Assembly (NCBI GenBank): GCA_002377585.1
Contig: DFQC01000025.1
Coordinates: 124,001-188,000, forward strand
Direction of reading: 5' to 3'
From: Anaerolineales bacterium UBA3499
Lineage (GTDB): Bacteria > Chloroflexota > Anaerolineae > Anaerolineales > UBA11657
Length of the DNA stretch: 64,000 nt
Shown here: positions 37,454 to 47,500 of the stretch, piece by piece
Layout of the letters: each line of letters opens with the position of its first letter
Numbering within the stretch: the stretch's first letter is position 1
The notes under the pieces: generated by a model
The model's database searches: none
What the model saw: the letters and a program-made list of their open reading frames with translations, nothing else
Told to the model about the DNA's origin: nothing
Translations under genes and position numbers: made by a program

Positions 37454-38584
37454 GTGTCTAGCAAACAAGATTACTACGATATTCTCGGCGTGTCACGGGA
37501 TGCAGACCCAGATACTCTTAAGAATGCATACCGCCAACTAGCCAAAAAACTACATCCTGATGTTAATTCTGATGAATCATCTGAGGCACAGTTCAAAGAT
37601 CTTAACGAAGCTTATGGGGTGCTTTCCGACACTGAGAAACGCGCCGCATATGACCGTTATGGTCATGAAGGTCTTAGGGGAATGGGGGTCAATGATTTTT
37701 CAAGCGGATTCCCTTTTGACGACATCTTTGACCAATTTTTCGGAGGGTTTGGAGGTAATCGCCATGGCTCCCGAAGACAGCCACGACGAGGGTCGGACCT
37801 CCGATACGACCTTAACATCTCTTTTGACCAAGCTGTACATGGTGCAACTCAAGAAATTGAAATAACACGCCCAGAAATTTGCTCTCGATGCAATGGAAAT
37901 CGTGCCGAACCTGAAACATCTATCAGTAAATGTGTTCAATGCGCTGGTAATGGAGAAATACAAGAAGTACGACAGACATTTTTGGGTTCAATGGTAAATG
38001 TAACGATTTGCCCAAACTGTCAAGGTAGTGGTGAGAAAATAACCTCCCCCTGCACTAAATGCAATGGTGATGGTCAACATAATGTAACAAGGAAACTTTC
38101 CGTTAGTATACCGGCTGGAGTAGACAACGAGACACAAATCCGTCTTACAGGTGAAGGTGGACCTGGTCAGCTTGGACAACACAATGGTGACCTTTATGTA
38201 GCACTAACTGTTGCACAACACAAATTCTTCCAACGCAGGAATAATGACATCATACTTGAATTAGAAATCAATATTACTGAAGCAGCTCTTGGAACTACTG
38301 TGATGATACCCACGATTGATGATGAACAAGAACTTCGCATACCATCTGGAACACAATCTGGTGACATCTTGCGACTCAGAGGTAGGGGAGTGCCAAACGT
38401 ACGAAATGGTAAACGCGGAGATCAAATTGTGGTCACTACTGTTTCTATTCCTAAGCAAACCACTTCTGAACAGGAAAGCTTACTCCGTGAGTTAGGCAAT
38501 ACATTCCAAGATAGGGCCAAACCTAAAGAACAAACTGGCGAAAAGGGATTCTTCGATCAGGTACGACAAATTCTAGGTATGTGA
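37454..38584 (+). CDS. dnaJ: Chaperone protein DnaJ (type I Hsp40)
   Basis: Hsp40 co-chaperone of 376 aa. The J domain has YYDILGVSRDADPDTLKNAY with the HPD triad (LHPDVN), then a Gly/Phe-rich linker. Four zinc-finger repeats follow: CSRCNGNR (the first deviates from CxxCxGxG at its last Gly), CVQCAGNG, CPNCQGSG and CTKCNGDG. The C-terminal substrate domain is complete. The start is GTG 37454. Its stop overlaps the prmA start by 4 bases. Confidence 0.97.
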   Translation: MSSKQDYYDILGVSRDADPDTLKNAYRQLAKKLHPDVNSDESSEAQFKDLNEAYGVLSDTEKRAAYDRYGHEGLRGMGVNDFSSGFPFDDIFDQFFGGFGGNRHGSRRQPRRGSDLRYDLNISFDQAVHGATQEIEITRPEICSRCNGNRAEPETSISKCVQCAGNGEIQEVRQTFLGSMVNVTICPNCQGSGEKITSPCTKCNGDGQHNVTRKLSVSIPAGVDNETQIRLTGEGGPGQLGQHNGDLYVALTVAQHKFFQRRNNDIILELEINITEAALGTTVMIPTIDDEQELRIPSGTQSGDILRLRGRGVPNVRNGKRGDQIVVTTVSIPKQTTSEQESLLRELGNTFQDRAKPKEQTGEKGFFDQVRQILGM

Positions 38585-39594
38585 ATACTTTCTCAAAATA
38601 CAATCCTCAACTGTTTACTAATAGCAGCAAATATATTTGGCTTGAGGTTACTGTTAAAGTTGAACCTGATACTGTAGACGCAGTGGCTGAAGCACTGGGT
38701 CGTTGTAGTTACGGCGGGGTATCAATACAGCCATCTGAAAACCACAATGATGACTGCTATAGTACAAATGACAAAGAAATTATCAATCATACCTACAAAT
38801 ATTTCGAGGTTAGTGCCTACTTCGAAGTAGGCACTAACCTCAATTACAAAATCCAACAACTTGAAAGAGAACTCTTGCTGCTAGGAATGATTGCTCGCCA
38901 ATCAGGACTCATGGTTCCCAAAACCCAGTATAGACCTATAGAAGATACCAATTGGTCAACCATATGGAGAAATCATTACAAACCTATAAGAATAGGTCAT
39001 AAATTGATGATAATTCCTCCTTGGAATAAAGTTGAAATCGATTCGAGTGAAATACCTGTAATTATTGATCCAGGTCAAGCATTTGGAACTGGGGCTCATC
39101 CCTCAACCCAACTTTGTCTGCAAGCCATAGAACGACACCTAATTCCTGGCGATAGTGTGCTAGATATAGGATGCGGTTCTGGAATTCTAGCCATCGCTGC
39201 AGTCAAACTGGGAGCAGCCATGACTACCGGACTAGATACCGACAATGAGTCAATTCACTCAGCTCGTCAAAATGCAATGACAAACGGTGTGTTTGATAAA
39301 TTTCAGTTAGTACAGGGTTCTTTGGATGCAATCAAGAAACAGCCGCTATACAGAATAGTTGTAGTCAACATTCTGTCACATACAATCATACAACTGGTAA
39401 ACAACAGCTTGACGAATATGGTAGCAACTAATGGGATACTGATACTTTCTGGAATACTTGCAGAACAATCGCCTGAAATAGAACTAGAACTTGGTAAAGT
39501 TGGAATGACATTGGTGTCGAAAACCAATATGACAGAAGCAACTCCTACAACCTCCGAGTGGGTAGCATTGACATATTGTCACGCGATTTCATAG
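38581..39594 (+). CDS. prmA: Ribosomal protein L11 methyltransferase
   Basis: Methylates ribosomal protein L11 (337 aa). The N-terminal domain binds L11, and the C-terminal SAM domain has IDPGQAFGTGAHPSTQLCLQ, VLDIGCGSGILAIAAVKLGA, DTDNESI and VVVNILSHTI in order. GTG 38581 overlaps the dnaJ stop (ATGTGA), so translation is probably coupled, and prmA is the last gene of the heat-shock operon, a common arrangement. A 36-bp perfect palindrome occupies codons 76-87 (38806-38841). The encoded residues fit the expected beta strand of the N-terminal domain. Confidence 0.94.
   Translation: MNTFSKYNPQLFTNSSKYIWLEVTVKVEPDTVDAVAEALGRCSYGGVSIQPSENHNDDCYSTNDKEIINHTYKYFEVSAYFEVGTNLNYKIQQLERELLLLGMIARQSGLMVPKTQYRPIEDTNWSTIWRNHYKPIRIGHKLMIIPPWNKVEIDSSEIPVIIDPGQAFGTGAHPSTQLCLQAIERHLIPGDSVLDIGCGSGILAIAAVKLGAAMTTGLDTDNESIHSARQNAMTNGVFDKFQLVQGSLDAIKKQPLYRIVVVNILSHTIIQLVNNSLTNMVATNGILILSGILAEQSPEIELELGKVGMTLVSKTNMTEATPTTSEWVALTYCHAIS
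38806..38841. repeat. 36-bp perfect palindrome inside prmA
   Basis: GAGGTTAGTGCCTACTTC (38806-38823) is followed immediately by its exact reverse complement (38824-38841), with no spacer and no mismatch. It starts at a codon boundary and spans 12 codons. The mRNA would form a long hairpin in the coding region. Confidence 0.95.
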
Positions 39595-39639
39595 GAACGA
39601 GCACTTATAATTAAGTAACCGGTGTTCTTGTGTTACAAT

Positions 39640-39663
39640 ATACAGTACTCTGTATTTCAGAGT
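39640..39663. promoter_or_regulatory. Overlapping inverted repeats upstream of winged-helix regulator
   Basis: ATACAG (39640-39645) pairs with CTGTAT (39650-39655), and ACTCTG (39647-39652) pairs with CAGAGT (39658-39663). They lie just after a TACAAT (39634-39639) that could be a -10 box. This is a candidate operator for autoregulation of the gene at 39753. Confidence 0.35.
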
Positions 39664-39752
39664 TAACTGCACCATAAATTTTATTTATATGATTAGATCA
39701 TACAAATATGTGTAAACCAAACTAAATCCAAAACAATTCTTAGGATTATATA

Positions 39753-40073
39753 ATGAGCGAACTTAATTTAATCATTCATCAACCAATTCGCCTGCAAATA
39801 ATGTCTTTAGTAACGTCCTTAGACAATGAAACACAGATAGACTTCACTTACCTTCAAAAAATTCTAAAAGTAACAGCGGGTAATCTTGGAGCACATTTAC
39901 GTAAACTTGAAGATGAAGGTTTCATCTCCATCCAAAAAACATTCTTGTCTCGTAAACCACGTACTTATATTGAAACCACGCCCTTAGGACATCAAGCATT
40001 TGCTGAACATGTAGCTGCTTTAGCTGACATATTGCAACAAACACCTACAACCAAACTAGACGAGTCAGACTGA
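39753..40073 (+). CDS. Winged-helix transcriptional regulator
   Basis: A 106-aa DNA-binding protein of the small winged-helix (HTH_34-like) type. It opens with IIHQPIRLQIMSLV and has TYLQKILKVTAGNLGAHLRK as helix-turn-helix with recognition helix, then the wing FISIQKTFLSRKPRTYIETT. A closing helix (LGHQAFAEHVAALADIL) would form the dimer. No sensory domain is visible. It converges on the radical SAM gene; if that gene is read through its TGA, the two overlap tail to tail by 9 bases. Targets are unknown. Confidence 0.85.
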   Translation: MSELNLIIHQPIRLQIMSLVTSLDNETQIDFTYLQKILKVTAGNLGAHLRKLEDEGFISIQKTFLSRKPRTYIETTPLGHQAFAEHVAALADILQQTPTTKLDESD

Positions 40074-40102
40074 CTCGTTTACAGGTTCTGCTCAACAGAA
40101 CC
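40060..40102 (-). promoter_or_regulatory. Candidate bacterial SECIS: two hairpins around an in-frame TGA
   Basis: On the minus strand GGTTCTG (40096-40102) pairs with CAGAACC (40084-40090), and the five-base loop TTGAG contains the TGA codon (40092-40094). After 13 further bases from the TGA, ACGAGTCA (40071-40078) pairs perfectly with TGACTCGT (40060-40067) around a GTC loop. A stable stem with a G/U-containing loop at this distance is what a bacterial selenocysteine insertion element looks like. On the plus strand the second hairpin falls at the 3' end of the regulator gene and could also slow or end transcription. Confidence 0.65.
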
Positions 40103-41507
40103 AACTCTCAGTCAATCCTGCAGGTATTGGGCGTTTCTGAGATACTATCCTAGTAAACGGGGGAGTCTTACTTGCCATAGCATATGCTAATTCCTCTATA
40201 ACGGAAAATGTTTTGCTATGATCTATATCTTCATTTTGCGACTTTCGAACAGCCCTATTTATTTGCGACCACAATTGTTCCATACGAATGTCTGGATGGG
40301 ACCATTTATAGGTAAAATTTGCTGCATCTAAATCACCTAGCCATTTTGCGTTGGCATTATGCTCTAAAAGTTCAGACCCAGGAGGAATTAACAACCTAAG
40401 ACTAAATTGTACAGGATCTATATTTTGCACTAAATCATGGTTCCGCACAAAATTAAGTAAATCTAGATAATCATCTAATGTTGCCCATGGAGTAAACGGA
40501 AGTAGAGACGGCCGCCAAGGTATTTGAGCTTTCTTCATTATACCGATCACTTGTATTATATCTGCTTTAGTATGACCTTTATCAAGCACCTCGAGCACAT
40601 CGTCATTGAGTGTCTCCATAGCAGAAATAACAAACGCGCATCCAGCACTTTTCATATCCGACAGCAAATGTTCATACCTTAAAAGATGCGGGATTCTAGC
40701 GGTAAAATCGAATGTGATTCCTGGAAACTCAGAATGCATAGCAGCAACAACTCTGTGTGCGTGGCCTGGACCATTGAGAAAATCAGGATCACTAAAGCTT
40801 ATATGTCGTACTCCCTGGCCAACCTGATTCCGGATATCAGCAATCACAATATCCTCAGGGACCACAAAAAACTTGCCGTGGTATATAGATGTTACCGGAC
40901 AATGCCTGCACACGTACTTGCATCCTCTAGTAGTCTCCGTACTACCAGCCAGATGTAATTGACCCTTATCATCTCTAAAGCGGGCATAACTATCAATATT
41001 GGGTAAATCAGCACGTGCAGGCACCAAAAATGATGTCCTCTGTAGTACAGGTTTGGCCACACTATGCAGAGTACTAACTCCCAAAGGAGGTACATTACTT
41101 TGAAAGGAATCATCGACCACTGCTCTGGCCAATTCAACTATCGTGGTCTCAAACTCACCAGAGATAGTACTGTCTGCATACTGTTCTTTACACAAGTAGT
41201 CAGAGTTTAAGCCAGCATAATCTCCGTAAAAACAAATGTGTGTCTGAGGATTTAATGCGCGAATACGTTTAGAGGCTGCTACACCCAATCTCAATGCATT
41301 ATGCATTCGAACTGACACCAATACTAAGCGGGCCGATTTGATGTGTTCTTCATAATCATTGATATTTTCCACAGCCAAATCTATGCCGGAAGCATTCATT
41401 CCATCATTGCGCAAAAATCTTAATGGTGAAGCAAGGCTGAAGGGTTGATGACCAAGCTCGTAACACGAAATCAAAAGTACTTCGGGAAAATTAATGCCAA
41501 AACACAT
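40065..41507 (-). CDS. CUAEP-tail radical SAM selenoprotein (TGA at 40092-40094 read as Sec)
   Basis: Radical SAM protein with an N-terminal B12-binding-like domain (about 8-130; no DxHxxG, so base-off His ligation is unlikely). The [4Fe-4S] motif CKYVCRHC has Cys196, Cys200 and Cys203. A conventional reading ends at TGA 40092-40094 after LTESWFC (471 aa). Reading TGA as selenocysteine gives Cys-Sec-Ala-Glu-Pro and then VNESV before the next TGA at 40065 (480 aa). A Cys-Sec/Cys-Ala-Glu-Pro terminus is the hallmark of a named radical SAM family. Hairpins flank the TGA. The reaction is unknown. The Sec-insertion genes (selA, selB, selC, selD) are not in this window. Confidence 0.8.
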
Positions 41508-41785
41508 AATATAATTCTAGCACTTTGTATGACAAATGTCTCTTAGCATTCCAAGTTCAAACCTATTATCAATATCACATTTGGTGCAACAGTCTCTATA
41601 TGGACTCAGATTTTACTTGTAAGAAATCAAGACATTACAATAATTTTGGTACAATAGATTGGGTAAACAACATTTCACCTCCAAGAAACTACAATTAGGT
41701 ACAATGAAAACCTGCAAAAATACAAACAAACATGTGGCGCAAACCATTCCAGGATAATCTACTGTACTAACATAAGAAATCTATA

Positions 41786-43117
41786 TTGATAACTGTTCTA
41801 ACCATTACACTGCTAGTATTATTTAATGCTCTATATGTTGCAGCAGAATTTGCAACAGTAAGCGCTAGACGCACTCGCATAAACCAGATTGCTAAAGACG
41901 GAAATATGCTAGCGCGACAATTACTACCAATCATTAATGACATTAAGCGTCTCGATCGTTACGTTGCTGCTTGTCAGCTTGGAATTACAGCAACCTCACT
42001 ACTTTTAGGTGCTTATGGACAAAATATTTTGGCAGTACGAATTGAGCCATTATTGTATAAATTAGGTTCACTTGCAGGCCCAACTGCACATTCATTATCT
42101 GTAACAACCACATTAATAGTGCTAACAGGACTACAAATGATACTTGGTGAATTACTGCCTAAATCCATCGCTCTCCAATATCCAGAAAAAGTATCTATAG
42201 CAACTCTGATACCTATGCGATGGTCACTACGCATATTCCAACCCCTAATATGGATATTTAATGGTAGTGGGAAGTTACTCCTTAAAACACTGGGTTTGGA
42301 TACCGATAATCGACACAGCACAGCACATACTCTTCCAGAAATACAACTATTAGCAGCTGATAGTAAAGATGCTGGAATACTGACGTCCGGCGCCTATTTG
42401 ATGCTTAGAAATACATTGCGCTTACGTAATCTCACTGCAAAACATATTATGACACCTCGTCATCTTTTAATGTCAGCGCCTGACACAATGCCTATCTCTA
42501 AATTACTGCCGATATTCACTGAGTCAGGCTTCAGTAGAATCCCAATATATAGTAACAACGTAGAAAACATAATAGGATTCCTGCATATCAAGGATTTGCT
42601 GCGAATGTATTGGCAAGGCCATGAGGATATCACAACAATATTGCGTGAAATCATATTCATAAATGAGACATTACCAGCTGCAGATATATGGGAAACCCTT
42701 GCAGCAAAACGACAGTACATATCCATCGTTTTAGATATGAATGAGCAAATCACTGGAATTATCACATATGAAGACCTTATTGAAGAGGTGTTTGGTGAAC
42801 TTCAGGACGAATTTGATATAGAGACCATCAACATTTCAGCAGATTCTACAAATAGAATAGCATTACATGCTGACATGCTCATATCCGATGTCAATGAGTA
42901 CTTGGGCATCGCTCTTCCAACCATACCATCAGGCACAATCGGTAGCTTAGTTCATAAGCAAGTGTTCCAATCACCACAAATTGGTGATGAAATTATAGTA
43001 AAGCCATCTACAATCACAATGCGAGTGGAAGATATGGAAGGCGCAAAGATCACAAAACTTTCCGTTCCGATTTCTGATGCTGCTCACATAATGAATCCTG
43101 AGAAAAACCAGACATGA
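41786..43117 (+). CDS. CNNM/HlyC-CorC family membrane protein with CBS pair
   Basis: Membrane protein of 443 aa. The CNNM domain (DUF21, about 1-190) has VAAEFATVSARRTRI and YVAACQLGITATSLLLGAYG, with ILGELLPKSIALQYPE. A CBS pair (about 205-330) and a CorC-type C-terminal domain (about 350-425) follow. Such proteins are linked to magnesium or cobalt efflux. The start is TTG 41786, without a strong ribosome-binding site. It overlaps the paralogue downstream by 4 bases (ATGA). TACAAT boxes at 41650 and 41700 in the 278-base gap upstream are possible -10 elements. Confidence 0.9.
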   Translation: MITVLTITLLVLFNALYVAAEFATVSARRTRINQIAKDGNMLARQLLPIINDIKRLDRYVAACQLGITATSLLLGAYGQNILAVRIEPLLYKLGSLAGPTAHSLSVTTTLIVLTGLQMILGELLPKSIALQYPEKVSIATLIPMRWSLRIFQPLIWIFNGSGKLLLKTLGLDTDNRHSTAHTLPEIQLLAADSKDAGILTSGAYLMLRNTLRLRNLTAKHIMTPRHLLMSAPDTMPISKLLPIFTESGFSRIPIYSNNVENIIGFLHIKDLLRMYWQGHEDITTILREIIFINETLPAADIWETLAAKRQYISIVLDMNEQITGIITYEDLIEEVFGELQDEFDIETINISADSTNRIALHADMLISDVNEYLGIALPTIPSGTIGSLVHKQVFQSPQIGDEIIVKPSTITMRVEDMEGAKITKLSVPISDAAHIMNPEKNQT

Positions 43118-44511
43118 CACAGAATTCATTTTACTCTTTAGGAAGTTCAGCAGAACCCACCAGCCTTATATTACCAGTACTAGTCACTATATTACTAGTA
43201 CTGATAAATGGTCTGTTCGTAGCTGCAGAATTCGCAATAATTGGAGTACGGCCTACTCAAGTGGAACCACTAGCAAAGGCAGGAAACAAACGCGCAAAGC
43301 TAGTTTTGAATATCCTTCAATCCCCAAATTCTACAAACAGATACATAGCAACTGCACAATTGGGCATTACTTTAGCGTCCCTAGGTCTTGGTATGTATGC
43401 CGAGCCACGTATTGCACATTTCATCGAGCCTTATATAAATAAATTTACTGGAACATCGCTCAACGATATTGTTGTACATTCCATCGCAATGCTGATTTCA
43501 CTTGCTTCTTTAACCTACATGCACGTAGTATTAGGAGAAATGATTCCCAAATCATTAGCACTGAGCAATCCGAAACGTGCTTCTTTGACAATAATGAGCA
43601 CAATGTATTGGGCTCAGAAATTTCTGTTCTTACCAGTATCAGGACTAAATTTTCTAGGAGATAGTTTACTAAGGCTACTAAGAGTTCGTCCACCTGAAAG
43701 TGATGCTCGGTTACATTCTACAAGGGAACTAGCACAAATCGTTAGTGAAAGTGCGTTGGGTGGCAAACTTCAGGATAACGAAAAAATGTTGCTACTAGGT
43801 GTATTCGGATTTGCTGACCAAAAAGTGCATCAAGTCATGACACCGCGCAACCGAATTCAAGCTATTTCATATGACACTCCATTAGACCAAATCATGACTC
43901 AGGTTACTAGTAGCCGCTATAGTCGTTTCCCAGTATATCGCAAAGATCTTGACCACATTATTGGAATTCTTCATGTTAAAGACGTAGCACGCCAACAATT
44001 GTCAGATGATCACGATTTATTTGACTTACGTCTTCTGATGAGACCAGCACCATATGTGCCAGAACATACTCCCATTACAAATATGATGGCGGCCTTTAAG
44101 CGCAACCACGTTCACATGGCGGTGGCTCTTGACGAATATGGGGGTACTGCTGGCATAGTAACATTGGAAGATTTAGTAGAAGAGATTGTAGGAGAAGTGC
44201 GCGATGAATTTGATTTGTATTCTGAACCAGTAGTAATCACATCCCCTACAATGGTAGAAACTTTAGGAAGTTGTCCAGTTAGTATGCTTGAGAAATATGT
44301 AGATTTAGGCTCCAGAGATGATCTTCCTGACGTAGAAACGGTCAGTGGCTTATTAATGACTTGGCTCGGCAGACCACCACAACCAAATGACCGCTATACA
44401 CATAATGGCAATATACAGTTCACTGTACTGTCAGTCGAGGGATTAACTGCTACAAAAGTATGTGTAGAGTTTCCGGAACCATCAAACGAGTCAATCACTA
44501 CCAAGCATTAG
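43114..44511 (+). CDS. CNNM/HlyC-CorC family membrane protein, paralogue
   Basis: Second CNNM-CBS-CorC protein (465 aa). Matching blocks are VAAEFAIIGVRPTQVEPLAK, YIATAQLGITLASLGLGMYA and VLGEMIPKSLALSNP. The CBS pair has VMTPRNRIQAISYDT and AVALDEYGGTAGIVTLEDLV, and the CorC-type domain (VSGLLMTWLGRPPQPNDRYT) closes the protein. ATG 43114 overlaps the stop of the first gene. Two such genes in tandem suggest a hetero-oligomeric ion transporter. It converges with dnaE across 29 bases that hold a weak 6-bp hairpin (44515-44533). Confidence 0.92.
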   Translation: MTQNSFYSLGSSAEPTSLILPVLVTILLVLINGLFVAAEFAIIGVRPTQVEPLAKAGNKRAKLVLNILQSPNSTNRYIATAQLGITLASLGLGMYAEPRIAHFIEPYINKFTGTSLNDIVVHSIAMLISLASLTYMHVVLGEMIPKSLALSNPKRASLTIMSTMYWAQKFLFLPVSGLNFLGDSLLRLLRVRPPESDARLHSTRELAQIVSESALGGKLQDNEKMLLLGVFGFADQKVHQVMTPRNRIQAISYDTPLDQIMTQVTSSRYSRFPVYRKDLDHIIGILHVKDVARQQLSDDHDLFDLRLLMRPAPYVPEHTPITNMMAAFKRNHVHMAVALDEYGGTAGIVTLEDLVEEIVGEVRDEFDLYSEPVVITSPTMVETLGSCPVSMLEKYVDLGSRDDLPDVETVSGLLMTWLGRPPQPNDRYTHNGNIQFTVLSVEGLTATKVCVEFPEPSNESITTKH

Positions 44512-44540
44512 ACCATTCTTCAATTATAAGAATAACAAGA

Positions 44541-47500
44541 TTATAATAATAGTGATTGTATTTCAATATCGTCTTCTGAATTCACTACCTGCATAAGTTG
44601 CTGACGTAATTCCTCGCAATACCCGGTAGTATGGTTAGAAAAATCCAACTCAAAACATCTATCATCATTTTCATAAACGACCATAACAAATCTGTCGTCA
44701 CCTGGAAAACTATTTAACATATTGAATGCCCACTTCACACGCAATTGATAATCGCTCTGCTTGTCCTCTGGGCGTAAAGTCACCACGATCCGCCTTGGGG
44801 ACTCACACGATTGATTTTCAGGATGACTTTTAGATTCAGATAATGTTTCTAAAATAGGATTCTCATGAACAACTATTAAATCCTCGCTATTTAATGCAGC
44901 GGACTCATGGTCAGGAAACTGCGACTTATTAGTTGTTTGTATTTCAACCACTTTTTGCGCACCGCCCATTTGATCAGAATCGCGATAGTTTTCTTGAGAC
45001 CAACTATTTTGCGGAGAGTTCCGTGGAATTACCTGTTCATCAGCAATCTCCACTACTTTTAGCTCACGGTCTATACTATTTACCAACAAATTTGCTTCAC
45101 CACGTTTTGTGTCGACCTTGCCACTTACAGCAACAAGAGTATCAATTTCCAACCAGTCACTTACCTGCTTCCAAACATCAGGAAAAACAACAAGATCTGC
45201 AAATCCATGTAAATCTTCCAGAGAAATAAAAGCCATTGGGTAGCCTTTTTTAGTAATGTGAACTCTAATGTTAGCAATTGTACCGGCCAATGTAACTATT
45301 TTTCCGTCCATATCAGACAAATCAATGCTATATGCAGTGATTATATTTTCAATCTGCTCTATATTTGCCACCAATGGATGATCACTAATATAGACTCCCA
45401 CCAAATCTTTCTCCCATTTACGTAATTGTTTCTGAGAAAAATCGTCTACATTATCAACTAAGTCAATTTTAGCAGTGCCAACATCATCAGGCATCATCTC
45501 AAACATACTAATTTGGCCTACTTCTTTAGCTTTATGAATAGCACTACTGACACCTACTAATTGTTCAATTGATGCAAGCAATTTACTTCTATCTTCAAAC
45601 ATGTCAAGTGCGCCGACTTTCACCAAACTGTCTAATGCTCTTTTACCTACTTTCCTAAGATCTACATGTGTACAAAACTCATCGAGATCACTGAAAACAC
45701 CATACTCTGAACGTGCTCGCAAGATTTCTATAACTGCTCCTTCACCTACGTTTTTAACTGCGCCTAGACCAAAACGTACTGCATTTTTTCCATCATTGGC
45801 TTCCTGCACATGAAAGTCAAGTTCACTATCATTTACGTCTGGAGGAAGCACCTCTATACCCATACGACGGGCGTCAGCGACATAAGTAGAAAGCTTATCC
45901 GTATCATCTCTCTCTGCAGTAAGCATAGCCGTCATGTATTCGGATGGAAAGTTAGCCTTAAGAAAAGCTGTTTGTACAGATATAACGCCATAATCAGCAG
46001 CATGTGCTTTATTAAATCCATACCGAGCAAACTCCTCCCAATCATCGAAAATAGCATTTGCTGTTCTATCAGGAATCCCATTGTTGACTGCACCTTGAAC
46101 GAACTTACCTCTATGCTTCATTAGTTTATCTCTAATCTTTTTACCTACAGCCTTTCGCAAATCATCAGCTTCCTCAGCCGTATACCCAGCTAAATCCATT
46201 GCAGCAAACATTAACTGTTCCTGATAAACCGGCCTACCATAGGTTTCCGAAAAAATAGGTTCTAAGGACGGATGCAAGTATGTAACTTTCTCTTCGCCAT
46301 GCATTCGTCTAATATAATGAGGTATAAAATCCATCGGACCTGGACGATATAATGCTACCATTGCAATAACATGCTCTAAACGAGTAGGCTTCATTGCACG
46401 CAAAAATCGACGCATTCCAGCACCTTCCACCTGAAACACACCTGCCACATCTCCCCGCCCTAACAAATCAAAGCTTGCTACATCGTCTACTGGTATATTA
46501 CGCAAATTATAGTCAACACCATGCCTTTCCTTAATCAACTCGCATGCACGTGCCATTACTGTCAAAGTACGAAGTCCTAAGAAATCTACCTTTAGAAGCC
46601 CTAAGTCATCAAGTATCTCCATTTCAAATTGAGTTGTTGAAGGAATAACAGACTGCTGAGCATTGTTTCGCGTAGCACGATGTAAAGGGATATACTCAAC
46701 CAAAGATTTGTCTGCAATCACTACTCCTGCAGCATGAGTTCCAGCATTTCTATGAACACCTTCAAGACGATGAGCAAGATCTATCATTTTCCGAAGCTTT
46801 GTGTCAGACTTATGAACAGCAATAAAATCCGGCACATCTTTCAAAGCACCACCTATACTCACTGGATTTCCAGGTACATTTGGAACTAGTTTTGCGACTC
46901 GATCAACATCACTAAGGGGAATATCCATAACACGACCTACATCTCTAATTGCAGCCCTAGCCTTAAGTGTGCCAAAGGTGATAATCTGGGCCACTCTATC
47001 CTGACCATATTTATTAGATGTATACTCCAACACCTCATAACGACGGTCGTCCTGAAAATCTAGGTCAATATCAGGCATAGTAGCTCGTCCAGGATTTAAG
47101 AAACGTTCAAATATCAAACCATGCTCTAGAGGACAAACTAGAGTAATACCCAATGCATAGGCAACAATAGAGCCAGCTGCGGAACCACGTGCGTTATACC
47201 AAATACCTTTTTCAGAAGCAAAATTGCAAAGATCCCAAACTATCAAGAAATAGGCATCAAAATCCATGTCACCAATAACCCGCAATTCCATGTCAAGCCT
47301 GTCTTGAACCACAGATTCGGAGGCTGAATTACCATAACGTTCAATCAAACCTTGATTGCACAAATGGCGAAGATAGCTTGCATTGTCATGTCCATCAGGC
47401 ACAGCGAAGTTTGGCAAATGTACACCATCAGTAGAAGGATTAACAGAGCAACGCTCTGCTACAAGCAATGTATTATCCAAAGCTCCAGGAATATGTCCGA

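Noticed and set aside
40092..40094. TGA as a simple stop, or a frameshift near the end of the radical SAM gene
   Set aside because: The same frame continues directly with Ala-Glu-Pro, matching the family tail, so no shift in frame is needed, and the flanking hairpins argue against an ordinary stop.
44515..44533. ATTCTT/AAGAAT hairpin between the CNNM gene and dnaE as a terminator
   Set aside because: Only 6 weak AT pairs and no T run; mentioned with the CNNM gene but not called.
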